64,000 bases of DNA from Macrosoma leucophasiata. Its lineage: Eukaryota > Arthropoda > Insecta > Lepidoptera > Hedylidae. Under the pieces are notes generated by a model. It was given only the letters and a program-made list of their open reading frames with translations, was not told the origin of the DNA and did no database searches. The DNA is taken from assembly GCA_036365455.1 (NCBI GenBank), contig JAWQUS010000016.1, positions 16,205,001 to 16,269,000 on the forward strand, in the 5' to 3' direction. Of the stretch, positions 10,196 to 21,835 are shown piece by piece (positions within the stretch are counted from its first letter, which is position 1; each line of letters opens with the position of its first letter). The translations under genes and the position numbers were made by a program.

Positions 10196-10565
10196 AGAAG
10201 CGAGCATGGCCCCGCGGCTAGTGTAGACTGACGGCGATCTACTCTGTTAAGCGATACGGCCGCCGTCGGGTGTGTGATGGGTGAACGCTAGTGGCAAAAT
10301 AAAATGCGCGTTTGCGTGCTTCGGAGGGCACGTTAAGCCATCGGTCCCGTTTACTATCGATAGATAGCAGTCGTTACACCTTGTCGGAGTCCTTATGGGC
10401 GGTTTGAAAAAATCTGACAGCGGGTTGGCCACTAACCCTTAGCACCCACCAATCCGCATTGGAGCAGCGTGGTGGAGTAAGATCCAGGCCTCCCCCCAAG
10501 AAGGGTAGAGACTGGTGCCCAGCTGTGGGACGTATCAAGGGTTGCCATTATTATTATTATTATTT
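10196..10565 (+). repeat. Family J retroposon, full copy
   Basis: About 365 bases starting GCGAGCATGGCCCCGCGGCT and ending CGTATCAAGGGTTGCCA, then (TTA)n. The (TTA)n tail sets the strand. Matching copies on the other strand lie at 17012-17376 and 54898-55258. Probably the 3' end of a LINE or a SINE using its tail. Confidence 0.75.
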
Positions 10566-10567
10566 AA

Positions 10568-10670
10568 TAAACGGTACGTGACGACTCCATCGCCCTCTAG
10601 TGGAGGAGATTTCTGCCGCTAGTGTAGTCAGTCAACCGAACGATGGCGGTCGATCCATTCTAATAGGGCA
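10568..10670 (+). repeat. Family N fragment
   Basis: Shares the block CAACCGAACGATGGCGGTC with its surroundings and the sequence at 51090-51175 (two copies in this window). Identity unknown. Confidence 0.5.
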
Positions 10671-10959
10671 GTAGTAGATATAACAACGCGGGATGGGTAG
10701 CAGCGTCTCGCGATAAAACTACCGCTACTGGCGCGATTATGGCATATTCTCACCTAATGACGCACCAACACTGTTGTGGGAGTCTTTGGGGAAGGTTTTG
10801 TCAGAGATTATGTAATAATACTACGTATAGAATGAACACATCGACGTCTCGCCCGATTTCCCCGCCTCACCCAACCACCTCCCCTCTTATGGGCAACGGT
10901 TGATATTTTCTACGTGCTACGCAGGTGCACATGTAAATACACGTTACTGATTGATGTCT

Positions 10960-11068
10960 GTGTAATAGAGACCAAATTAAGCGTTTGTATGGAATTTTGG
11001 TGGAGTGTCCGCGGTGTGGTTTTGTCCAGCAATGGACGTTTAAACTGAAGTGATGATGATGAATAAAC
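10960..11068 (+). repeat. RTE-like LINE 3' terminus with (GAT)n tail
   Basis: The end GTTTTGTCCAGCAATGGACG followed shortly by TGATGATGATGA resembles RTE-type LINE ends, where the ORF stops just before a GAT-rich tail. Compare 37011-37420 and 56885-56960. Confidence 0.5.
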
Positions 11069-11523
11069 ATAATTAAAACAACGTGGAGTAGTTATTTAAA
11101 TAATCATCCAGCAGGTTATCCACATAATCCATTAATTAAAGCACAAACTGATGTTACAAACAAAACTAGGCAACAGGATTTCCTAAGTAACAATGAGTGG
11201 GGCAATCTTTAAAGAAAATTGAGTTTTTAATGAAGCTTCTCGCAGCCTCGCATTCGAGGCGTAAAAGAAAATTGAATGAAACGAAGAGAAAAATCATATA
11301 TATATATCTTCGTCATATTTCCTTTTGTCATCGCTCTGTTTTTTTACAAGTATTTTGAAAGTGCTTTCGGTTGAGATACCTAATTGAACTTTTGATGCCT
11401 TTACATCTGTTCGATGTATTGAAGAGCTTATTAAAATAAATCTTGCGTATATTTTAAATTGATGCAACGTAGATATTTAGACACTTAAATTTATTTTATC
11501 GTTTAACAATTCACTGCTGTTAT
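11069..11523. other. No feature recognised
   Basis: Nothing supported. Confidence 0.45.
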
Positions 11524-12070
11524 AGGTTAGGATTCTACTGCAGAATCATTTCGTTCATCCAGATATATTATGTTGCAAACCTAATTTTTACGCACACATA
11601 TTTATAATCTAAAGAATAAATCCACTATTCAAAAAATGGTTGCAAGTATATTTTATATTTTTTAATTTGACAAGATTCTTTTTTTTATTTTAATAAAATA
11701 TCGTCTACTTCACGGTATGTATAAAGACTCTTAAAAATCACGGCTACCGATGCGCACTCGGCCGCAACTATATATTTTCGTTCCATCCCGATAACTTTTT
11801 AAGTCCATAACGTACATGTATTATTTATATATCAAATTAAAGTTTTTATTTCTCATTATTATGATATACGAGAGCCAAATTACAGCTGATTTAGCTGTAA
11901 ATAAAAGTTGCTGACTGTTAATGTTAAAATAATTTAATTAAAAATACTTACGGTCAAATTTCGATAGGCAACTTAGTGGATATATATTCTCTAGATTACA
12001 AATATGCGTAAAACATAGGTTTGCAGCAAATCTGGATGAACAAAATGATTTTGCAGTGGGATCCTAACCT
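11524..12070. mobile_element. Long-TIR MITE, family T1, copy 2 (uninterrupted)
   Basis: 547 bases from AGGTTAGGATTCTACTGC to GCAGTGGGATCCTAACCT with about 100-base inverted termini. This copy shows what the interrupted copies looked like. Its core is in the opposite orientation to copy 1. No coding capacity. Confidence 0.85.
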
Positions 12071-12131
12071 ATTACTTGTTATGGTTCTCATAATGAGGGA
12101 TATATAAGCCTGTAAAAGTGTAAAAGATTAA

Positions 12132-12272
12132 CCCCCTTATTCATAGACATACACTAGATACGTTTTAGCTATAGAATGTCTTTGTCAGTTGCATTGTCAA
12201 ATGTGCAGGATAGAAAAAGAAAAAGGAGAGATTAGCAACACTTTAGCTTAAATACGTTTATGAATAAGGGGG
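12132..12272. mobile_element. Palindromic MITE, CCCCCTTATTCATA termini, copy 2
   Basis: Same element as 5591-5740 in the reverse arrangement (TGAATAAGGGGG at the right). TTAA stands directly to the left; the right flank has changed to AAAG. Confidence 0.65.
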
Positions 12273-12352
12273 AAAGTATATAATAGTAGAATAGAACTAG
12301 AATAAATGATAACGTGGCAAAGTATATGTATTTATTATGTCCTCCGATTTAT

Positions 12353-12400
12353 CTGAACTGCATGCTTGTTTGCCACCACTGCCACCATTATATATTATTA
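12353..12400 (+). repeat. Family A 3' end fragment
   Basis: GAACTGCATGCTTGTTTGCC and A-rich tail only. Confidence 0.55.
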
Positions 12401-12404
12401 AAAA

Positions 12405-12745
12405 ACACGTAAGTAGAAGCCCTTTCGAGAGTTTTGATCTCATATGGGTTACATTCGGGAGGACCTCTTTCTGGGTGTATCAATATAACTAACACAGATT
12501 GGTGCCGCAGAACATGGGACTGTTGCCGATTCATAATTAATTGCCAAACTTTGGGATAAAGATATACACATACGGGGGCTTTGTCTCTCTGGGATAGCGA
12601 TTAAGATCCAGCTCCTGCCTATAATAATCTAAGTAAGGCAGGAGGTGATTCGTTTTTATTAGTATCAGTATCAGTCCACTGAGTGGTGTAGCGACTCAAC
12701 AACAGCTCGCCACAAGCTGACCTGCTCTCTTTATAGGTATTATCT
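12405..12745 (+). repeat. Family M LINE 3' region, divergent copy
   Basis: Matches part of 34285-34990: CCTTTCGAGAGTTTTGATCT, GCCAAACTTTGGG, GCAGGAGGTGATTC and CAACAGCTCGCCACAAGCTG occur in the same order. Confidence 0.65.
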
Positions 12746-12817
12746 TGAATTTTTAATCGTATCTAATTTGTCTTTGTTCAAATACGTAGTTGCATATGTG
12801 ACGACTAATACCCGAAG

Positions 12818-13035
12818 TACACTCAGTTCTATTCGGCTAAAACTAAGTGTGGACCATGGTCGCTCCCGACTCAGCCTGGTTAGGTCGAAGGTCAATTTTT
12901 TTTGCTGATAGTTAAATTTTTACTGACAGTATTACTGTATATACTGTATATATCTGCGAATAAGTCTGTGTTAGACTTAAGTTTTACCAACGGCTACCGG
13001 CCACTTCTAGTTTTAGCCGGATAGAACTGAGTGTA
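12818..13035. mobile_element. TIR MITE, TACACTCAGTTCTAT termini
   Basis: Inverted termini at 12818-12845 and 13009-13035 (TACACTCAGTTCTATTCGG, then CTAAAACTA). The inside is non-coding. Target duplication not resolved. Confidence 0.75.
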
Positions 13036-13652
13036 GTCGTACTATGGCAGTAGCCGGAACATATATTATTATATTGTATGCATTAGATTATGGGAAATTC
13101 CATTATAATTAATTAATTACAATGATATCATAAACAGTTGTGTGTCAAACATAAAGCGTGCCCTGTTATCTTACCTCATATCTCTAATAATTTCCGAGAT
13201 CTGAATTATACGTAAACGCAATTAACAATCGAAGCAAATTGTTTGTGGTTTGCCTAATGAATTATTGTTTTGAGGAAATTTCTAGCTATATTAATTGAAT
13301 TTAGTTGGGTCAAACATGTAATACACCTTGAATCTTTATGGATATGTGCATTTTGAAGCATTGGACGACAGTGAATCTGCTTAAGAACATCGGAGTCGGT
13401 ACTGAGCTGTTTCATGAGGAACTTCAGTCATCTGGACACACTAGGTACCTTTAATTAAGTAGGTACAGAGAGGGGCAAAACGCATAATTGCATATGCAGT
13501 ATATTTTTTGCTGTGGTTATTGTGAATGATTTTTTTTATTCGATATTAATAATGTTAAAGTAAATCAATGAGTTTATAGAAATAAGACACCTGGAATAAA
13601 CAGCCAATCCAGTTTTTAAATTGATTTGACAGATATATCACACAGATCTATA

Positions 13653-13861
13653 GCACATCGAGTCTATGAAAGTGACAGTCGGCTAGTTTCGGCTTCATAT
13701 GGCGTTATCTCTCCTGCACACTGTCTACGTAAGCATCTATAGTCCGGTATTGGTCAAAACTTGATCAAAATAGTGGACCAACGTCAGATAGGTAAGATGT
13801 GAAAGAGATAACGTTCTACAGATGCGAAATAAGCCGACGTCTCTTCCTGAGGTCGATGTGC
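13653..13861. mobile_element. TIR MITE, GCACATCGA termini
   Basis: Left GCACATCGAGTC and right TCGATGTGC. Inverted similarity extends about 70 bases inward (GTCGGCTA, TTTCG, GTTATCTCT). Confidence 0.7.
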
Positions 13862-14212
13862 ATTATTTCTTGTTGGATACTGTAAGATGTTCTCACGTCA
13901 GCTGTCATGTTACTGTGGGAAAGTGTGGTAAATTGAATCAAGAAACTGGAACCGTGCTACCAAGGAGAATGTCCTTTCTAGTACTTTAATGCATATATTT
14001 ATTTATTTTATTTATTTAATCTTTTATGCACTAAAACGATACATTAGGCGGACTTAATGCCACAATGCCACTAGGCATTTTCAAAAACTAACTATATTTA
14101 GATGATTGATATATAATATTAGATATAAATATATATAAATATACATATATACGTATATAACTAAGACACAAATATATAATAGATATAAAAAAAATAAAAA
14201 TAAAAATACAAT

Positions 14213-14406
14213 ACGCTTACACTCTCAGCTCCACAGTAGGTATACCTGTGTTGTGGGTGCCGTTGTACACATACAACACATACACAAACACCCAGACCCG
14301 AAACAAACATCTGTAGGCCATACAAATATTGGTCCCGGTGCGGGGATCGAACCCGCGACCCTTCGAATCAAACGGCCATCTCACACCGTTGGACTAACCG
14401 GGTCGT
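14213..14406 (-). repeat. tRNA-derived SINE family I
   Basis: On the minus strand the head carries an A box (GTTAGTCCAACGGTGTGAGA region) and a perfect B box (GGTTCGATCCC), then a body with GTTTCGGGTCTGGGTGTTTG. RNA polymerase III would use these boxes. The same family is at 33667-33880 and, truncated, at 39584-39722. Confidence 0.85.
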
Positions 14407-14465
14407 CAATATAATAAATATAATAATTATAATTAGGAAATATCACGATGAATAATTACTACAGC

Positions 14466-15300
14466 TTGTGAAGCTACTAGCCAACTAAGTTTAAGTAATG
14501 TTCCCGAATTTTCCGCTTAAAACAGTATTTGCATGTTGATCTCCTGATATTCACGGGAAGCGTATTCCATAGTTTTATTTCCGAAATAGAGAAAGAGTTT
14601 GAAATAAAGCATGAGCTGTGAAGAGGAACATTCAGGGTAAGATTTTCCGAAGATCGAAGATTAAGATTGTGAGAATTGCCCAAGATTTTAAATTTTGAAT
14701 TAAGATAGTGAGGAGAACATGGATCATTAAGAACACTGAACAGTAAGGAAAGCATCCGGACAGATCTTCGCTGTCGGAAGGGGAAGCCAATTTTAGTTTT
14801 GAGTGATAGTGAGAAATGTGGTCGAACTTGCGCAGACCATAAATGAAACGGATGCAGTTATTTAGAAGTCGATCCAATTTGTTCAAGTGCTCCTGGGATA
14901 TGTCAGAATAGCAAACATCAGCATAGTCAATAACGGGCAAAACGAGAGCTTGAACCAGAAGTTTTTTTGTTGCAGATGGTAAAAAGTTTTTAAACCTATA
15001 AAAAGACCGCAGCAAAGAAGTGACATTTCTACTGACATTGTTGATTTGTTTATTCCAACTCAGAGTAGAATCGATGTATAATCCTAAATCTTTTACTGAT
15101 GGTGAGAGAGGAATAAAAGACCCGTTGTATAATAAAGGTGGCAATGCACACATATCAATATTCTTTATGTAATATCTATTGCCAAAAATAATGGCTTGAC
15201 ATTTTGATGGGTTAACCGTAATGCCGTATTCATGGCACCATAGGTCAATGGTATTAGGTATATAAACAGTTTTTTTTATAGGACCATTCACATTAAAAAA
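14466..15300 (-). pseudogene. CR1/Jockey-like LINE ORF2 C-terminus
   Basis: The minus strand reads GITVNPSKCQAIIFG, VKDLGLYIDSTLSWNKQI, LPSATKKLLVQALVLPVIDY, then LNKLDRLLNNCIRFIYGLR (15230-14790). This is the palm/thumb end of a LINE reverse transcriptase. A frameshift near 14760 moves to RMLSLLFSVLN, LWNTLPVNIRRS and the stop near 14470, the usual WNxLP block before the ORF end. The YADD box and everything upstream are absent. Relatively few stops, so moderately young. It ends beside SINE family I. Confidence 0.85.
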
Positions 15301-15717
15301 ATAAACTGCAATCTAAATTACCAAGTCAACCACCATCAAGGCACATCTCAACCGCTAGTGTGTAAGCCACTTTAAAAAAAAGTTGTACTGACAAAGAGTT
15401 GTACTAGTCGAGTTTCAGTGTTGGTGTTGGATGGGGTAGGCGTGCCGCCAGATGGTAGTGATCAGAACTATCGTGTTTCAGAAAGGCTACGCAATAACTA
15501 CCACAGATGCAAAACAGACCTTCCTTTGCTTCTGTGTAAAAAATTGTTATGAGCTCTTATTAGATAATTATTTAATCGTAGATAATAGTAGTGTTAGGTG
15601 ATCAACTATCAGGAAATCTGTCGTAAAACAAAAAAATAGTTTTTGTCTACACAATCTCTACTCGCAGAATAGCTTAGTACTGTTTTACACGAATGTACAA
15701 ATATAATATAAAAGCCT
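15301..15717. other. No feature recognised
   Basis: Nothing supported. A word near 15455-15475 (AGTGATCAGAACTATCGTG) may be a decayed family-A piece. Confidence 0.4.
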
Positions 15718-15785
15718 CCTCCCAAGAAGGGGAAAGACTCGTGCCCAGCAGTGGGACGTATCAAGGGTTGCCATTATTATATAAG
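15718..15785 (+). repeat. Family J 3' end fragment
   Basis: CCTCCCAAGAAGGGGAAAGA, then GTGGGACGTATCAAGGGTTG and TTATTAT tail, matching 10485-10560. Confidence 0.7.
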
Positions 15786-15932
15786 AGTCTTTGGGATCGA
15801 TGAACACAGTGATGAATGTAGAAGAGATGTCCAATAACCGGGACATTTGGCCCTTCACACTCTCAAACTTAGACTTGCTGTGAAAATACATCAACCATAC
15901 ATCGGCGTTTAAAATATAATATTATTATTACT

Positions 15933-16220
15933 TAACTGCCTCAGTAGCGTAGTGGTAGCAGGCCACTACTACTACGCTGGGGGTCCTGGGTTCGATACCC
16001 GGGTCGGGGACTATCAGAGATAACGGTTTAAAATCCTTTATCTCTGGTTCTGTTGGGATTTTTCCATTTTCTGGAAGTTTCCCAGTACCCCGGAGTTTGG
16101 TTGTGTGCCCGGAGAAGGTAACAGGATCCCCACCTGTTACATGGGCCAATACGTAACCGGCGAGTCGTGATTGTTTGACCTTTAACCTCTGCCTTCGGGG
16201 ATTACAAGCGTGAAGTTACG
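15933..16220 (+). mobile_element. tRNA-derived SINE family B with perfect 11-base TSD
   Basis: Head AACTGCCTCAGTAGCGTAGT contains an A box; GGGTTCGATACCC is the B box. The body runs to CCTTCGGGGATTACAAGCG. ATTATTATTAC flanks both sides (15921-15931 and 16226-16236). This identifies the unit length (about 290 bases) and shows LINE-mediated insertion. Confidence 0.92.
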
Positions 16221-16236
16221 TTTTTATTATTATTAC

Positions 16237-17011
16237 TCTCGAAGTCGATACACTGCAGAAAGTCTTTGTTTGATTTATGTGAATTTAGATAGTGGAAAAT
16301 TTCGTTCACTTCCCAATAGACACAACTTCTAATTAGGTTGAACCGATCAATAGACACCACGATACCACAAACAGCCGTGTTCCTAACACAAAGGGTATAT
16401 TGCTCACTTACCTAATAACTTCCGAAATCTGCACTAAACATAAACGTAATTAACAATCGGGGCACAATGAGATCTGGCTGACGAATTATTAACCTACTTG
16501 CAAAATTCCAGTTTGCGTCGATCTTCGGCATTACGTTTCAATTTACCGAGGATTAGTACAGTAGAGTGTAACCGCTGACCGATATACTTTGATCCGTGGC
16601 CTATTCCTCTCCAAACACTATCAAGCAGCGTCTTGAGATCTAAGTACCCTGGATATGTGTACCGCAATACGTTTCGGCGCAATCTGTTTTCGTTAAATTC
16701 TGAGACGTGACTCGGAGAGAGTAAAGGGATCTGTTTAATGCCGCCTTAACTTGAACGGCTTCGAGTTACTTAATAGATGCCTATCTCAGGGACAAACTTA
16801 TTAGGGATGCAGGAATTGATTTGAGTGAATTAGAGCGGAAGATTCACGAGCCTATTAAGTTGTAAATGGACCTGACCAATTAATTATCAACGATTGGTTC
16901 GATTGATTACAGTTGTATTACGATGGATATGAACGGTTTGGGGTAGATTTAGTTAGAAATCGATTTGCAAATTTAGTGTTCCTTATAGCATTAGGTATAT
17001 AATCAAGTTTC
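16237..17011. other. No feature recognised
   Basis: A 62-codon minus-strand frame (16494-16682) has no recognisable motif. No repeat edges seen. Confidence 0.45.
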
Positions 17012-17376
17012 TGAATAATAATAATGGCAACCCATTGTACGTCCCACTGCTGGGCACGAGTCTCTCGCTTTTTTGGGGGGAGGCCTGAAGCTTACTCCAC
17101 CACGCTGCTCCAATGCGGATTGGTGGAGGTGGGTGGGTTAGTGGCCAACCCGCTGTCGGATGTTTTCAAACCGCCCATAAGGCCTACGACAAGGTTTTAC
17201 GACTGCTATCTATCGATAGCAACCGGGACTGACGGCTTGACGTGCCCTCCGAAGTACGGAAACACGCATTTAATTTGCCACTAGCGGTCACCCATCACAC
17301 TACCCGACCGCGCCCGTAGTGCTTAACCGAGTAAATCGCCTCTGATTTACACCAGCCGCGGGACCATGCTCGCTTC
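17012..17376 (-). repeat. Family J retroposon, full copy
   Basis: Reverse complement of the family at 10196-10565, from ATAATAATGGCAACCC to CGCGGGACCATGCTCGCTTC. Confidence 0.75.
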
Positions 17377-17511
17377 GATGTTTCTGAATAGTCTAATCAA
17401 ATCTAGTGGCTTGATGAAATGAATGCTGATCATCTAATCCTTACATTTTTCTTATAAATTGCATCTAAAATAATAGGATAGTAGGAATTTGATTAATAAT
17501 AACTTAAATTC

Positions 17512-17770
17512 ACTGGTGGTAGAGCTCCAGTGACGGAGCTTGCAGGCGTAGGCACCACTGCATTACCTAATATACGTGCCGCTTAACGGTACTGTTCAGC
17601 ACTACCGTGTTCCGGTCAGGTGGTAATATACGGCCCTGTAATTTCCGGCACAGAGGCATAACACCTTAGGCCTCAGGAGTGGTAACGCATCTGCATTTTG
17701 ACCTTGGTCTTTATGTTACTACAGTCATTACTTGATTGTTTGCCACTGCCATTACATAAAAAAAAAATTA
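17512..17770 (+). repeat. Family A retroposon, near full length
   Basis: Starts ACTGGTGGTAGAGCTCCAGT and ends in a run of A at about 17760. About 30 bases in the 3' block are missing (CTGCAGTCATTACTTG joins directly to ATTGTTTGCC). Confidence 0.88.
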
Positions 17771-17910
17771 GATAATGGAAGAGTGGCAATTTCACTAATT
17801 GCTAGCTTAGAGGATATAGATTAAAAATAATAGTTTTATTTTATTTCCATAAAATGAATAAAAACCACATTTTGAAATGTGAACTGTATGTTTATTTGCC
17901 ACTCATAAGA

Positions 17911-18461
17911 TAAAGGTATTATTATAAAATTAATTTCAAATAGTGTCCAAAATAGCCAACTCGTCGTCAACACAACTATGCTAACTAGGTGGACAATAAT
18001 GCTAACGGCAATTTCCACCATTTCAGTCCATCCATTTATCTTTGTAGAATATAATTTATGAGATCGTTACTTGCATCATTAAATGCAAGAACAGAAGAAG
18101 AGAAAATGCAGAGTACCTATTAAAATGAATAACGTGAAAATATCTATTGAAATTATGTAGCTATTGATAAATTATGGTAGTTCTTTGATTTAGAGTATGT
18201 ATGTTTCTTTATGAGAACCTTCCTATGAAGTAGGCAGGAAGTGTAGAGCGAATATCTCGGTTTAATACTCACTGCATACTTTTTATACATGCACGCTAAT
18301 TTTGAAGTCTCTCATATTCTACTCTTTGTTTAAAATCACCACTCTTATCATACGCATTAGGATCATCCCTAGCTAAGCACTAGCCAAAACGACTAAAAAA
18401 ATTATCTCCAATCTAACATGAGATTTTTCAAAGTGTATGTTTTCATCGTATCACATCTATA
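17911..18461. other. No feature recognised
   Basis: Only a weak family-A-like 3' word (GTGAACTGTATGTTTATTTGCC) just before, at 17878-17899. Confidence 0.4.
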
Positions 18462-18565
18462 TCTTCTTCTATACGTATAATAAAACAGTAAAATCCGCGT
18501 GTCTGTACATTGTATATATTTACGAAAAACTAATTGGGGGCGATGTTAAAATAGTATTAGAACAC

Positions 18566-19240
18566 TTTTCAATCATTTTTATTTTTTTTGTCTGTCTGTT
18601 TGTCGGTTTGTCTGTTTGTCCCTTTGTCCCTTTGTCCAGGCTAATCTCCGAAGATACTGGACGGATTCGAATGAAACTTTTTGCGGTGTATAAATACTAA
18701 GCCTGGCCAACATTTACGCTACTTTTTACTGCGGGAAAATCACTCATTCCCACGGGAATCTCTACATTTAATAAAATCGTAAGAAAATAAAGACTGTAGA
18801 TTTAATATTGTTTAAAAGAATACTTGGGACGTAATCTGCAATAGAAATCGAAACCAAAAATGTTGTTTTCAGATGTTTTGTCTGTTTGTCTGTATGTGTA
18901 TCCGGGCTAATATAAAAAAGTACTAAATCGATTTACTTCAAATTTTGCATGAATATTACTAACAGGTCCGGTCAACATATAGGCTCTACATATTATCATG
19001 CTATCTTCTACGAAGGAAGAGCTGTGAATCTTTAAAATTGTAGAAAAGTCAAAACTGTACATAGATTTTTTTGTTTTGAAGAATATTTGGGGCGTGATCT
19101 ACTATCGATATCGAAGCCAAATATAGTGTTTGTTTGTCTGTTGTTGTTTGTATGTATGTCCGGGCTGAACTCAAAAATTACTTAATGGATTTACTTCAAA
19201 TTTCGCATGAATATCCGAGAATTATCAAGAACACCGCATC
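18566..19240 (+). repeat. Three diverged ~270-base tandem units
   Basis: Each unit starts with a (TGTC)/(TTTG) run, then CCGGGCTAA or similar, a GGATTTACTTCAAATTT-like line and GTAGAAAAGTCAAAACTGTA-type sequence. Starts near 18580, 18875 and 19125. Confidence 0.55.
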
Positions 19241-19273
19241 GGGTATGGTTAATAGGTATCGTGCATCCAAATA

Positions 19274-19486
19274 ATGGCTAACAAAAGCTATTGCCTGCGG
19301 TTGTTACTTCATACGGTCCGAGGCCCAACGTATTTCGCTTTTCTGAAAACATTTGATGGCGCGGAGTATCCCACTTATCGTGCAGCCAGCGTAGCGCGTC
19401 ACCTTCTTGACGGTGACCAAAACTGGAATGACACCCTCGCGGAGGCAAGCGTCAGTGACGGAGAAGTATCGCCGTCATCTGTCTGA
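19274..19486 (+). pseudogene. Helitron helicase, N-terminal part fragment
   Basis: The frame reads YCLRLLLHTVRGPTYF, FLKTFDGAEYPTYRAA and LLDGDQNWNDTLAEA, the block that precedes the PIF1 domain in Helitron proteins (LRLLL...VRGPTSF...Y.TYRAAC...LL..D..W). It stops at 19486. The protein would have unwound DNA during rolling-circle transposition. Confidence 0.85.
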
Positions 19487-19569
19487 AGATTTTCTATGAG
19501 CTTTGAGACACGTGTTACTGGAGACGAAGTCGAAGTAACTAATGAACGCATGCTGAACACCTGTCTTAG

Positions 19570-20440
19570 TTCATTTCAAGATGTGGTCATTTCCACCACC
19601 GATTGAACTATCGAATATGGGTTACCAGCTCCCCAATCATCACCCCATCAAGACCGTAGAAATTGGGAGTATAACGCTGAGACAAATTACGATCCGGGCG
19701 AAATGACCATGTCACTTTGTTCTCTTCAGAGCAAAAATAATGTATGATACCGTCCTTGAAAGCGTTGGGCAAAACCAGGGTAAAATGTTTTTCTTGTTTG
19801 CTCCTGGTGGAACAGGAAAAACATTTGTTACCACTGACATACCTGCAGAGGTCAGGAGGCAAGGCAAAATTGCTATTGCTGTAGCGTCGGGAATTGCTGC
19901 CACACTGCTTCCGGACAGAACCCAGCAGGACATCCGCAGGAACGAACATTTGAGTGGGTGGTGTCACATTACTGTTCACTGGCGATTTCCGGCAAACGCT
20001 TCCCGTGGTGACGTGAAGATCGAGGGCTGACGAGGTGAATGCTTTGTTGTCACGATCTGAACGAGTTCGTACGCTGCCCTTGACCATTAACATGAGAGCT
20101 CGGCTCAGCGACAATGCAAGTGCTCAAGAATTTTCTGATGTCCTTCTAAGTCTTCGCGAAAGCACTCTACCAGAAGAGAGAGGTGGATAGATGGTGCTTC
20201 CAGAGTCTTCCGGTAGAGAAGTGTCCAGCTTAGAAGAACTCATTCTCGTTGTTTACAGGGACACCAGCAGAATACAACGTTTTGGGTGTGTGAGCGGGCC
20301 ATTTTGACGCCCAAAAATGATCAGGCTGCAGCAATTAACACATTTACTGCTACTTATTTTAATAGCCCCCCCCTGGGTAGCGTGATTTTTTTTCCAACGG
20401 AAATGTTAAATTTTAGATGTAATAACTCATTGATAATAAT
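19570..20440 (+). pseudogene. Helitron PIF1-like helicase, Walker A region
   Basis: Readable pieces include YGLPAPQSSPHQDR-like sequence before 19740, then YDTVLESVGQNQGKMFFLF and APGGTGKTF (Walker A, ATP binding, about 19800-19826). IAIAVASGIAATLLP follows, as in helicase motif Ia. After a frameshift at about 20030 come LTINMRARLSDNASAQEF and SLRESTLPEERGG (20078-20190), then ILTPKNDQAAAIN (20304-20340). At least three frame changes and stops: dead. Compared with intact relatives, the Walker B segment between about 19960 and 20040 is missing. Confidence 0.88.
20020..20201 (+). repeat. 182-base direct duplication, copy 1
   Basis: Repeated at 20636-20817 with only about two differences seen by eye. 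It lies inside the helicase remnant. Confidence 0.85.
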
Positions 20441-20448
20441 ATTATTGT

Positions 20449-20635
20449 ATCTTCACGCCAGGTCCCTAACGGGGTAGGCAGAGAGTGTAGAGCGCCAGAC
20501 ATCCCGGTTCTGACAAACCTCTCGTGCCTCGTCTACTTTCATCATTCTCTTCATACATGCACGCCGATTCCTAAGACTTTTGACACCACCATCAGACAGA
20601 ACTCGACCTATTTGGTCATGGTAGGTCAGCCTTGG
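20449..20635 (-). pseudogene. LINE family-F 3' end inserted in the helicase
   Basis: Reverse complement of 5815-5990: GTATCTTCACGCCAGGTCCC, then the codons for the RRACMKRMM block. It sits between helicase sequence and the start of the duplicated 182-base segment, so it probably entered or was carried along in that rearrangement. Confidence 0.8.
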
Positions 20636-20817
20636 TCGAGGGCTGACGAGGTGAATGCTTTGTTGTCATGATCTGAACGAATTCGTACGCTGCCCTTGAC
20701 CATTAACATGAGAGCTCGGCTCAGCGACAATGCAAGTGCTCAAGAATTTTCTGATGTCCTTCTAAGTCTTCGCGAAAGCACTCTACCAGAAGAGAGAGGT
20801 GGATAGATGGTGCTTCC
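20636..20817 (+). repeat. 182-base direct duplication, copy 2
   Basis: Second copy of 20020-20201. Confidence 0.85.
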
Positions 20818-20894
20818 GGAAGACTCTGGAGGAGTCTTATAATAATATTAATTAATTTAAAATATAATATCATATATTTACAACAAAAACAAAA

Positions 20895-21325
20895 AATACT
20901 CGGCCCCCTGTAGCAGCGCTGGTGGCCGTGGTACACGGATCCGTGTATTTGTTTATTTAAAAAAAAAGTGTAAAACGTAACTATTGTTGCTATTTTAATA
21001 GACTCCTTGTGTTTTTATTGAAAAAACATACATCTTTGTAAGAAAAATATTAATAAACATGTCCATAAACATAAAAAAGGTCAGGTTTCAAGTGGTCGTA
21101 GCTATAAAATCAATAAAAAATTAACCAAACGCCTGATTTTAAAACCACTGCAAATTTAACGTATTCATGCATTACCCGAGTGGCCAGCTAAAAACTGTGT
21201 CTGTATTTCGAGAGCCGACTGTGCAATAGATCTTTGAAATTTGTTCGGGCAAAAACACGGAACCGTGTGCGACGGCCACTAACTCATTACACGGATCCAT
21301 GTGCTTGGCGCTGTATGTGTTAATA
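20895..21325. mobile_element. Inverted-repeat insertion inside the Helitron
   Basis: GGTGGCCGTGGTACACGGAT at 20921 and its inverted partner ending CGACGGCCACTA at 21281 enclose AT-rich sequence. Each arm contains ACACGGATCCGTGT or a one- to two-base variant, itself palindromic. The helicase reading resumes after it. Exact ends not resolved. Confidence 0.55.
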
Positions 21326-21835
21326 GGAAATGAAGTGGTCTACACCTCCATAAATACTGTCGTCGAGCAAGATGACGCCACACATTATTCCATGGCATTT
21401 CTGAACTTCCTGTCAGCAAGCGGACTTTCATCGCATACACCAAGGTAGGTGTCCCGATTATGCTTCTTTGGAACTTATCTCCTCCAAAGTTGTATAACGG
21501 GACTTAAAGCCATCTCGCTCCACAGACACACCATCGAGGCGGAAATTCTTACGGGTTGTGGCATTGGTGAGGCAGTATTTATACCACGCATTCCCCTCAT
21601 ACCTCATAACTTCACATTCCAGTTCAAGCGCGTACAGTTGAATGTTTGCTTTGCGATGACCATCAATAAGTCGCAGGGGCAGACACTGAGGGCAGCGGGT
21701 ATTAACCTCAGGACGAGTTGCTTCTCACACGGGCAACTGTACGTCACTTGCTACCGCGTCACCAGTCCTGACCCTCTTTACATTTTGGCTCCCGGTAAAA
21801 TAATTACTAACGTAGTTAATAGGAAAGTGTCGTAA
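21325..21835 (+). pseudogene. Helitron helicase, C-terminal part
   Basis: Reads FLNFLSASGLSSHTPR, then LKAISLHRHTIEAEILTG, GEAVFIPRIPLIPHNF and FQFKRVQLNVCFAMTINKSQ. GQTLRAAGIN, FSHGQLYVTCYRVTSPD and the stop at 21835 follow. This is the standard C-terminal PIF1/Helitron end: motif V with TINKSQGQTL and motif VI with the arginine of YRVTSP. Apart from the junction at about 21450 it is open. The Helitron's own 3' terminus follows 270 bases later, as expected. Confidence 0.92.

Noticed and set aside
16494..16682. 62-codon ORF as a host exon
   Set aside because: No domain, splice signals not convincing, and no support from neighbours.
19608..20114. 168-codon minus-strand ORF
   Set aside because: Antisense shadow of the Helitron helicase.
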